DNA of 5,683 nucleotides from contig JAJYHP010000102.1 of assembly GCA_021784715.1 (NCBI GenBank), positions 1-5,683 of the forward strand, written 5' to 3'. The first letter of the stretch is position 1. Every line of letters starts with the position of its first letter. The notes under the pieces are model-generated. The model was not told where the DNA came from. It saw only the letters and a list, made by a program, of their open reading frames with translations, and made no database searches. The position numbers were made by a program, and so were the translations under genes. The stretch comes from a bacterium (GTDB taxonomy: Bacteria; Eremiobacterota; Eremiobacteria; Baltobacterales; Baltobacteraceae). Below, piece by piece: positions 1 through 5,552 of the stretch.

Positions 1-180
1 GAACGCAAACGCGTCGCCGATCTGCTCTTGCAACCGCGTATCCACCGCTTTCCGGCGATCGTCGTGCTCTCCGTTCCTTCGGTGCCGGCGCTCTGGCTCG
101 CTTCGCTGTTGGCGCTCGCCGCGCTCGCGTTATGGCTCTTCGGCAGCCGATCCGGCGACCTGCGCGCGCAGGTTCGATAA
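1..180 (+). CDS. C-terminal end of a membrane protein (partial, 5' end outside window)
   Basis: Frame 1 is open from the first base to a TAA at 178-180, giving 59 residues of a protein that starts upstream of the window. The fragment opens with a basic stretch (ERKRVADLL...QPRIHR) and continues into a long hydrophobic segment at about residues 19-48, rich in Leu, Ala, Val and Trp. It ends in a short polar, basic tail (GSRSGDLRAQVR). This looks like one or two closely spaced membrane helices at the C-terminus of an integral membrane protein, with the tail on the cytoplasmic side by the positive-inside rule. Codon choice is GC-rich at third positions, as expected of a real gene here. The family cannot be named from this piece. 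Its last 51 bases overlap, tail to tail, the end of the opposite-strand phosphodiester glycosidase gene, and no terminator hairpin is visible between them. Confidence 0.72.
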   Translation, partial: ERKRVADLLLQPRIHRFPAIVVLSVPSVPALWLASLLALAALALWLFGSRSGDLRAQVR

Positions 181-2253
181 TTCGATTTTTCCCGCGGAGC
201 GATTCGTCGCTCCGGGGCCGAGCGCGCGAACGATATAGATCCCCGTCAAACGTAATGGGGGCATCGCGGTCGGCGGAATGGCGACGCGTAGCGATTGCGT
301 TCCGGGGCGATCGAGCCGCTCTGCGGTAAGCAAGACGTCGTCGTTTCGCGCATCGCGCATCGCAACGCGAAGAACGCCGCCGTTCCCCGAGGAGCGCACG
401 TCGAAAGCGAGCGCGGTGCTGTGCGGTGGCAAGGGTTGTTCGAGCAATGCGAATGCCGCGCGCTCCGGGCCGCGGAAATCGTAGTAGAGATCGACCCCGT
501 CTCCTCGCCGCGTCGGCGCAACGCTCCCCACCTCGTCGGCGGGGACGCTGTAAAATCGTGCGATGCTCGCGAGATGTAGCCGAACGCTTCGCGATCCGAC
601 ACGCACCGTTCTCGTTGCGGTGATTCCGTCGATATCGAGACGAACGTTCGCGTCGGAGCTTCCGGCGAGCAGGCTCCCCGAGGAATCGATGCTCGCGCCG
701 ACGGCGCGCCACGGGAGCTGCCCTGGCAGTGCGATACGCGCGCCGTCGCGATCGCGCGCGACCGCTCGCAGGCGCACGCGCGCGGCGGCGGCGGCGGCCG
801 CGAGCCGCGGATGAATCGTCAACGAGGCGGGCCGCGCCGATACGTCGAGCGCGACGCGCGCGCGAAGCGCTCCGTCGCGAAGGAGCAACTCGCCGCGCCC
901 GGTCGCGCGAGCGAGGAACGCGCCGTCGGTAAAGGTGCCGAGCGCGGCGGGTTCGACGCGCCCCACGAGGTCGCCGCTCGTGCCAAGCGCGTGGAGCGCA
1001 TCGTCGACGCGAACGCCCCGCACGGCGACTCGCGCTCCCACCAACGCGCGGATGCGCTGCGGGCGTACGGCGAGCGCGCTTGCGGGGCCGAGCGGCGCGG
1101 TGTTTTCGATCGCGATTCCCTCGGCGATTCGGCGCTCCACCCCGTCGGAAGGATGCCCGAGAATGCGCGCGCGCGTGCTGCCCAGCGTGCGCGCGAGCAT
1201 CACCGAGGAGCCACCGCCATCGAGCGCCATTGCGTCGCGCGCGCCGAGCGAGAGCATCAATGAGGCGAGTTCGCGCCGCGTGACGCCGATGCTATAGTGC
1301 GGATTCTTGCCGTCGATCTCGACGACGAGTACGCGCCCCGCCGCGGTAATGCCGATCGCCGTCGTCGGAATCGGAACCGAGAAGGAGCGGCCGTTCGGCC
1401 CCTGCGGATCTTCGTGGTACGCACCGTCCTGCAGAAAGATCGGGCCGCCGCCGAATGCGGTGCGAATGGGAGCCGTATCGTTGGGTGAAGAAAACGTACC
1501 GGAGACCTGCAGCGTTGCGCCCGCCGCAGGTACGCCGATCGTCGCCTTCGCGTCGAGACCGTAGGCGAGATAATAGCCGGGAGGATTTGCGCGTAAATTA
1601 TCCGCCGTATCGAGAACCCGATAGGTGGTAAACGGCGGCGCTCCCGCGAGCGGTTGGAGTGCGAGCAGCGTTGCATCGGGAAGCGCGGGGATCGTTCCGT
1701 ACGTCGGTTGAAAGAGCGCCGCGCCTGTGCGAACGCGGCGGTCGATTGCCGCGAGCGGTAGCGTCGTCGAACCGATCGAGAGCGTGGCGCTGAGCGCGAG
1801 ATTGCCGATACGCGCGTCGCCATTGGTATCGATCGAAAACATCGCGCGCGGGTATGGCGAGCGGATGGCGATGGTATTGCGAATGAGCCCGCCGATCGGC
1901 GCGCCATCCCCTCCGATCGCAAAATAGTCGCCGTTCACTGCGGCGACGGCTCGCGCATGTTCGGCGAGCATCGAAGAGAGCCGCTCCCTTTTGCCGACGA
2001 GCGTGTGGTGAGCGAGCAATGGAACGAGCGCGAGGCGCGTGTCGTGCGGATCGAATTCCAGCACTGCGGCGTGAATCGGGCCGCCCGGCGTGACGAAACG
2101 AAAGCGTGCGAGCCGAAGCCCGGGCGCGATGCGCTCGTGCGTAACGGTTTGCGCGAGGATCGGGGGGAAAGGCGGCGCCGGTGCGATTGCCGCGGTGCTG
2201 AAGAACAACAGCACCGCAATGACGGTGCGCGGCGATGGGTGCGGCGCGATCAT
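130..2253 (-). CDS. Secreted phosphodiester glycosidase family protein (NAGPA domain) with Ig-like and C-terminal jelly-roll-like domains
   Basis: This 707-residue exported protein carries the NAGPA domain (PF09992 type). The family founder is the lysosomal 'uncovering enzyme', which removes GlcNAc from a phosphodiester; bacterial members are thought to cleave glycosyl phosphodiesters of envelope or exopolymer glycans. Visible from the N-terminus are a signal peptide (hydrophobic core VIAVLLFF, likely cleavage after ILA, residue 34), the motif VNGDYF near 106-111 followed by GAPIGGLI, GGGPIF near 269-273, and the hallmark DGGGSSVML at 345-353. The catalytic domain ends near residue 385. Two beta-rich Ig-like stretches follow (about 393-472 and 473-558), joined by a poly-Ala linker. 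The C-terminal domain (about 559-690) has the alternating pattern of a carbohydrate-binding jelly-roll. The usual Arg of the family's PRTAIG motif is Thr here (PTTAIG). I chose the ATG at 2253 because it overlaps the upstream stop as ATGA; an in-frame TTG at 2259 would add two residues. There is no clear Shine-Dalgarno, so translation probably depends on coupling. It is the last gene of the leftward operon. Confidence 0.9.
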   Translation of the reverse strand: MIAPHPSPRTVIAVLLFFSTAAIAPAPPFPPILAQTVTHERIAPGLRLARFRFVTPGGPIHAAVLEFDPHDTRLALVPLLAHHTLVGKRERLSSMLAEHARAVAAVNGDYFAIGGDGAPIGGLIRNTIAIRSPYPRAMFSIDTNGDARIGNLALSATLSIGSTTLPLAAIDRRVRTGAALFQPTYGTIPALPDATLLALQPLAGAPPFTTYRVLDTADNLRANPPGYYLAYGLDAKATIGVPAAGATLQVSGTFSSPNDTAPIRTAFGGGPIFLQDGAYHEDPQGPNGRSFSVPIPTTAIGITAAGRVLVVEIDGKNPHYSIGVTRRELASLMLSLGARDAMALDGGGSSVMLARTLGSTRARILGHPSDGVERRIAEGIAIENTAPLGPASALAVRPQRIRALVGARVAVRGVRVDDALHALGTSGDLVGRVEPAALGTFTDGAFLARATGRGELLLRDGALRARVALDVSARPASLTIHPRLAAAAAAARVRLRAVARDRDGARIALPGQLPWRAVGASIDSSGSLLAGSSDANVRLDIDGITATRTVRVGSRSVRLHLASIARFYSVPADEVGSVAPTRRGDGVDLYYDFRGPERAAFALLEQPLPPHSTALAFDVRSSGNGGVLRVAMRDARNDDVLLTAERLDRPGTQSLRVAIPPTAMPPLRLTGIYIVRALGPGATNRSAGKIELSNLRAQVAGSAAEEP

Positions 2254-3461
2254 CGCCAAATCGCGACGGCGAGGGGATAGCCGGCGGTACGAATCGGTGC
2301 GCCGGCGACGCGCGCGAGCGTGCCGCCGTTAAAAATATCGAGCCGGTCGTCGCGAGCGCATGGGACGTAGAGACGGTCGCTTCGCGCATCGAAGGTGGGA
2401 TCCCACGGGGTATGACAGGTATGTAACGGCGCGTGGATCGCTCGCAGGCTGGTTGGATCGAGGACGTAGATGACGTCGGCCGCTTCGTCGGTCACGAAGA
2501 GACGGTGCGCGCGTCGATCGATCGCGATTCCCAGCGGCAGGTCGAGCAATCCGCTGCGAGCGACGATATGCGGGCGGGGCTGCGTCGCGATTTCGACGAC
2601 GTCGCCGTCGTCGTTCTTCATGCCGCCATTGCGAACGGCATAGAGATGCGTGCCGTTGGCGTCGAGCGCGAGCGAGAAGACGCGCGAGCCGACCCAGAGC
2701 CGATGGATCGGTTTCATCGTTCGTGCATTGAGTTCCAGGACGCTTCCATCGTTCACGTTGGCAACGTAGAGTAGGCCGCGTCTCGCATCGATGGCGATCC
2801 CTTCCGCAGTGATGCCCGTCTTGGTAATCTGCGGCGGCGATGTCAGGCGGGCGACGGCGCCGAGACCTCGCCATTCACGTAGCGTCGCGTAGAAGCTCCC
2901 GTCGGGGGTCGACGCAACTTCATCGCTCGCTGCGAGCGACTGGTGCTCGATGCGCCACGGTGCGCGCCCGACGATGGTGAAAGCATCGCCGTCGTTATCG
3001 GTGACGGCGAGGCGGTCGCCCGCCGTCGCGAGATCGCTCGGCGATCCACCGGTGGCAAGGATGCCCAATGCACTGAGGCTGCGCGCATCGAAAAGCGCGA
3101 CCCCGTCGTCGAAGCAGGCAACGGCGACGAGCGTCGCGTGCGGTGAGGGTGCGGCAAGAATCCGAACGGTTCGCGCGGCGATAGCGCGGCCGTCGCTCAC
3201 GATCACCTGCGCTCGCCCCGGACGAATGGCGGTGAGGTAGTGCGCTCCGCCGACGTTCGCGATTCGAGCGGGACCTACGACCGACCAGTGGGCGTTCGGT
3301 GCCACGCCGACGGCCCGGAGCGCGATGCGGCTACCGACGAAATACGGCAGCGGTGCGAACGAGATCTTCGCCGCAACGAAACGATCGACGCGCGGCAACC
3401 ACATCGTGCCGACCAGGGCGATTGCGGCGAAGGGCAGGACGAGTGCACGAATCGTCTTCAT
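2250..3461 (-). CDS. Exported or membrane-anchored Ig-like plus beta-propeller (YVTN/NHL-type) protein
   Basis: This 403-residue protein begins with a short basic n-region and a hydrophobic segment (residues 6-22, ALVLPFAAIALVGTMWL). No convincing signal-peptidase site follows, so it could be an N-terminal anchor as easily as a cleaved signal. Residues about 33-103 look like a bacterial Ig-like domain (WSVVGPARI, then AIRPGRAQVIVSDG). The rest, about 108-403, is a beta-propeller made of repeats in which a strand such as LLYVANVNDGSV, LFVTDEAADVIYVLD or LYVPCARDDRLDIF is followed by a turn and a LALD/IAID strand, as in YVTN and NHL proteins. Such propellers usually bind partners or ligands and have no readable catalytic motif; none is visible here. 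Cys116, Cys349 and Cys368 are the only cysteines. The start at 3461 overlaps the nitrilase stop as ATGA and has GAGG nine bases upstream. An ATG three codons earlier (3470) touches that GAGG and is less likely. The gene's own stop overlaps the glycosidase start by 4 bp. Confidence 0.85.
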   Translation of the reverse strand: MKTIRALVLPFAAIALVGTMWLPRVDRFVAAKISFAPLPYFVGSRIALRAVGVAPNAHWSVVGPARIANVGGAHYLTAIRPGRAQVIVSDGRAIAARTVRILAAPSPHATLVAVACFDDGVALFDARSLSALGILATGGSPSDLATAGDRLAVTDNDGDAFTIVGRAPWRIEHQSLAASDEVASTPDGSFYATLREWRGLGAVARLTSPPQITKTGITAEGIAIDARRGLLYVANVNDGSVLELNARTMKPIHRLWVGSRVFSLALDANGTHLYAVRNGGMKNDDGDVVEIATQPRPHIVARSGLLDLPLGIAIDRRAHRLFVTDEAADVIYVLDPTSLRAIHAPLHTCHTPWDPTFDARSDRLYVPCARDDRLDIFNGGTLARVAGAPIRTAGYPLAVAIWR

Positions 3462-4717
3462 GCGTTGCATCCTCGCTGAATCTCTTCGATGCGTGCGAGC
3501 GCGGCGAGTGCATCGCTGCTCGGCGCGAGCTCGCCGTTCTCGGTGCGGGAGAGGTCGATGTTGAAGGAAACGATCGGTTGCTCCGAACTGCTCGCGGTAA
3601 CGATCGTACCCTCGGGATCGACGACGAAGATCTCGTTCGACGGTCGATGGCGGACGATGCCGTAGCAGCGAAGTTCGGCGCAGCGCGCGCGCGCGAACCG
3701 CTCGCACCAGTGAGGCTCGATATCGCTCTCGCAGAGATAGAGGCGCATGCCGTGCAGCCGCGCTTCGGCCAGGGCGTGCGGTGAGGAGAGCGCTGCGTCG
3801 TCGACCTGCCATGCATCTTCGATCCCGTCGGTCGCGTCGAGAAAGCGGCGCGCGCGTTCGGTGACCGCACGTTGGTCGAAGGCCACTGCGACACGCCGGC
3901 GATTCGGCATCTCGGCGCTCGGGATGCGCCCCGGCAGCGCGAGCGCCCGTTCGCGAATGAGCGCGCCCGGCGATGCGATTGGCACCGTCGCGAAGATCGC
4001 TTCTTCGCCGTTCTCGGCGGCGCGCGCGAGTATCGTACCGTCGGCGTCGATGATGGTGCTTTTCCCGCAGTAGCGAGCGATGCCGGCCTCGCCACCCGAT
4101 TTGTTTGCGGCGACGAAGGGTATGTGATTCTCGCGCGCGCGGACGACCGCGAGCAGGTCGGCTTGCAGGTTCTCGAGCGCTAATGGATCGCGCCCGCTCG
4201 TCACCCACGCGGTCGGCATGGCGAGGATCTGCGCTCCACGGTCGACGAGCGTCGCGGCGATCGTCGGGATCCGTCCGTCGGCGCACACGAGCGCGCCGAT
4301 CTTCCCTAGCGACGAGTCGATCGGTTCGATCCGTTCGCCCGCCGCGAACCAACGGCGATCGAAGTGCCAGAGGAAGAGCTTGTCGGCGTGCCCGGCGATG
4401 CTTCCATCGCGATCGATCAGGAGCGCCGCGTTGAATTGGCGATCGCCGGCGATCCGTACGGCGCCGGTGAGGATCGCACTCCCGAAGCGTCGAGCGATCG
4501 TCGATAACTCGCCGACCGCTTCGTCGACCTGCTTGGCATCGACCGCCGTTTCGCCGATAATATAGGCGGGGATCGTCGCTTCGGGGAGGAGCAGAAGGTC
4601 GGGTTTCGCGGCCAGCGAGCGCTCGACCGCACTCCGAATGGCGGGCCAGCGGCTCGCGAAATCCGAGCGGTCGTGCGCTTGCAACTGGAGTGCTCCGATC
4701 CGTAATTGGGAACTCAT
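3458..4717 (-). CDS. Carbon-nitrogen hydrolase (nitrilase superfamily) with an extra C-terminal nitrilase-like half-domain
   Basis: This 419-residue cytoplasmic protein has no export signal. The nitrilase superfamily hydrolyses amide or nitrile C-N bonds, or transfers acyl groups, through a Glu-Lys-Cys triad. All three residues can be placed: Glu46 in LLLLPEATIP, Lys113 in HADKLFLW, and Cys145 in GALVCADGRIP. The conserved stretch after Cys (GAQILAMPTAW, then RARENHIPFVAANKSG, then STIIDADGTILARA) is present, so residues 1 to about 250 form a complete catalytic domain. Two substitutions stand out: the second structural Glu after the Lys appears to be Asp120, and the usual Glu of the post-Cys 'RFPE' motif is Thr152. 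Family members usually have about 260-330 residues. The extra part, about 272-395, ends with IFVVDPEGTIV and IVSFNIDLS, which resembles the end of a second nitrilase domain with no triad residues. The substrate cannot be named. The ATG at 4717 has no good Shine-Dalgarno and no earlier in-frame start nearby. It is the first gene of the operon, and its TGA overlaps the propeller ATG. Confidence 0.88.
   Translation of the reverse strand: MSSQLRIGALQLQAHDRSDFASRWPAIRSAVERSLAAKPDLLLLPEATIPAYIIGETAVDAKQVDEAVGELSTIARRFGSAILTGAVRIAGDRQFNAALLIDRDGSIAGHADKLFLWHFDRRWFAAGERIEPIDSSLGKIGALVCADGRIPTIAATLVDRGAQILAMPTAWVTSGRDPLALENLQADLLAVVRARENHIPFVAANKSGGEAGIARYCGKSTIIDADGTILARAAENGEEAIFATVPIASPGALIRERALALPGRIPSAEMPNRRRVAVAFDQRAVTERARRFLDATDGIEDAWQVDDAALSSPHALAEARLHGMRLYLCESDIEPHWCERFARARCAELRCYGIVRHRPSNEIFVVDPEGTIVTASSSEQPIVSFNIDLSRTENGELAPSSDALAALARIEEIQRGCNA
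3471..3474 (-). promoter_or_regulatory. Ribosome binding site for the propeller gene
   Basis: GAGG on the minus strand lies nine bases upstream of the ATG at 3461 and directly abuts the alternative ATG at 3470. The spacing favours the 3461 start, which also forms the ATGA overlap with the upstream stop. The site lies inside the last codons of the nitrilase gene. Confidence 0.5.
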
Positions 4718-4765
4718 ATCGCAAGGGTTCGACGCCCCCTCGGCGCTAACTTCAACGACGCAACT

Positions 4766-4784
4766 CGTCGCAATCGCTGCGACG
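4766..4784. repeat. 7-bp inverted repeat in the divergent intergenic region
   Basis: The arms CGTCGCA (4766-4772) and TGCGACG (4778-4784) are perfect reverse complements separated by five bases (ATCGC). The 19-bp span lies almost midway between the two divergent start codons. A related partial copy (CGACGCAAC) begins at 4757. The symmetry suits a dimeric regulator's operator. It could equally form a small RNA hairpin in a leader. In GC-rich DNA full of CG steps, chance is a real alternative. Confidence 0.4.
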
Positions 4785-4811
4785 CGCTATCTCCCTCGGC
4801 TATATGGAGAC

Positions 4812-4816
4812 AAGGA
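4812..4816 (+). promoter_or_regulatory. Shine-Dalgarno site deciding the GTG start at 4822
   Basis: AAGGA ends five bases before the GTG at 4822, a good spacing. The in-frame ATG at 4804 lies upstream of this site and has only pyrimidine-rich sequence before it. The site therefore supports GTG as the true start, and that start also puts Lys and the hydrophobic signal core right at the N-terminus. Confidence 0.65.
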
Positions 4817-4821
4817 ATAAC

Positions 4822-5472
4822 GTGAAGATCACTTCCCTTACCGGCGGCATCGTGCTCGCGGGTGCACTCGCCCTTATCGGGAGCGCTACCGCGCAGGCCG
4901 CCGAACATCCCTGCGCGGATAAACCAAGTAAATGGCAACGAACGGAGTGCCGCGAGATGGTTCGGTCGGCGCCCGGCGATCAATACTTCGGGCGGCTCAA
5001 GATGAGTTATCTCGGCATCAACAATACGTTTCGCGATGACGCGATTCGCGCGGGAGCGTACACGACGAATTCCGGCCTGATCTCATCGGTGAATTTTGCC
5101 GATGAAGCGCTGCGCGATTGGGCGCATCGCTACCCCGGAGATCCACAGCTCGCGCGGAGCTATTTTCTGGCGATTCAGGCCATGAGTAAGCTCTACGTTC
5201 AACCGGAACAACAGCGCGCATATCACTACATGCTCGTCTTGGTGAAGAAATTTCCGCACACGTATTTCGGCAAGGTCATGAAGGAGAGCCTAGCGCGCGG
5301 CTTTACCGAGCACTGGTACGCTCCCGCTCAGCCCTGCGGTACCGCCGGCGTGCCGAGTCCGGTCGCCACTCCCTCCGACCCACGCTTGCACATCGATCTG
5401 CTCGCCTCGCCCTGTAAGCCGGTGGCGACGGCGGCAGCTTCACCGGCTCCGGAGAGTTCGCCGATTCCGTAG
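4822..5472 (+). CDS. Exported four-cysteine helical protein of unknown function
   Basis: This 216-residue protein begins MKITSLTGG and has a hydrophobic core at residues 10-22, then a clear signal-peptidase site (AQA before AEHPC, after residue 26), so it should be exported to the periplasm or beyond. It is not a lipoprotein: the first Cys (31) is not in a lipobox. The mature part (about 27-165) looks mostly helical, with amphipathic stretches such as FADEALRDWAHRYPGD and YHYMLVLVKKFP that recall TPR-like solenoids, although no repeat is clear enough to name. Four cysteines (31, 43, 172, 198) could form two disulfides, with 31 and 43 near the N-terminus and 172 and 198 in the C-terminal part. 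The last 20 or so residues are a low-complexity Pro/Ala/Ser tail. The GTG start was chosen for its Shine-Dalgarno; an ATG at 4804 would add six residues. The gene diverges from the leftward operon and ends just before a strong hairpin terminator. I do not recognise the family. Confidence 0.85.
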   Translation: MKITSLTGGIVLAGALALIGSATAQAAEHPCADKPSKWQRTECREMVRSAPGDQYFGRLKMSYLGINNTFRDDAIRAGAYTTNSGLISSVNFADEALRDWAHRYPGDPQLARSYFLAIQAMSKLYVQPEQQRAYHYMLVLVKKFPHTYFGKVMKESLARGFTEHWYAPAQPCGTAGVPSPVATPSDPRLHIDLLASPCKPVATAAASPAPESSPIP

Positions 5473-5487
5473 CACGATCTCGATACC

Positions 5488-5531
5488 AAAAAAGAGAACG
5501 GCCCCGTCATCCGACGGGGGCCGTTCTCTTT
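5488..5531. terminator. Bidirectional intrinsic terminator between convergent genes
   Basis: An 18-bp stem (left arm 5491-5508, right arm 5513-5531) closes a 4-base loop, with a single extra G bulged in the right arm. The stem core is GGCCCCGTC paired with GACGGGGGCC. On the minus strand the hairpin is followed by a run of six T (A-run at 5488-5493), the canonical form for ending the outer-membrane protein transcript, whose stop lies 21 bases before the hairpin. On the plus strand only a broken T-rich stretch (TTTCGTTCGTCT) follows, so termination of the exported-protein gene is likely but weaker. Confidence 0.88.
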
Positions 5532-5552
5532 CGTTCGTCTGCGACGGGTCGC

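Larger units (their letters stand above)
4718..4821. promoter_or_regulatory. Divergent intergenic region driving the leftward operon and the rightward exported-protein gene
   Basis: These 104 bases separate the nitrilase start (leftward) from the GTG start at 4822 (rightward), so promoters for both directions should lie here or just inside the flanking genes. I do not see a good sigma-70 type -35/-10 pair in either direction. TTGCGA (minus strand, near 4769-4774) and TATATG (plus strand, 4801-4806) are the closest fragments, and both are weak. A 7-bp inverted repeat sits in the middle and could serve as an operator. A minus-strand GAGGGGG lies 17 bases or more from the nitrilase ATG, too far to be its normal ribosome binding site. 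Confidence 0.5.

Noticed and set aside
811..1263. A plus-strand 150-residue open frame antisense to the glycosidase.
   Set aside because: The composition is charged and Arg/Ala/Glu-rich as expected of antisense GC-rich sequence. There is no Shine-Dalgarno and no recognisable domain.
2254..2259. TTG at 2259 as the start of the glycosidase.
   Set aside because: It adds only two residues and has no better ribosome site. The ATG at 2253 forms the same ATGA overlap seen at the other operon junction.
1257..2389. Long alternative leftward frames inside the glycosidase gene (for example 1257-1922 and 1598-2389).
   Set aside because: They are Arg/Ser/Ala-rich shifted readings of a clear NAGPA gene, with no motif and no plausible start context. 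Such frames are common in GC-rich coding DNA.
2250..4724. A single 824-residue leftward reading frame that runs through the nitrilase gene and into the propeller protein, as if the two were fused.
   Set aside because: The part over 3462-4724 is an Arg/Pro-rich shifted reading of the nitrilase gene with no domain. The nitrilase frame has its full triad, and the propeller has its own start, signal segment and ribosome binding site.
4769..4806. Possible sigma-70 promoters: TTGCGA with GTTAGC on the minus strand, and TGCGAC with TATATG on the plus strand.
   Set aside because: Each has about 17-bp spacing but very poor agreement with consensus, so I do not call them as promoters.
4804..4821. ATG at 4804 as the start of the exported protein.
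   Set aside because: It lacks a Shine-Dalgarno and adds six polar residues before the signal peptide. The GTG at 4822 has AAGGA at good spacing.
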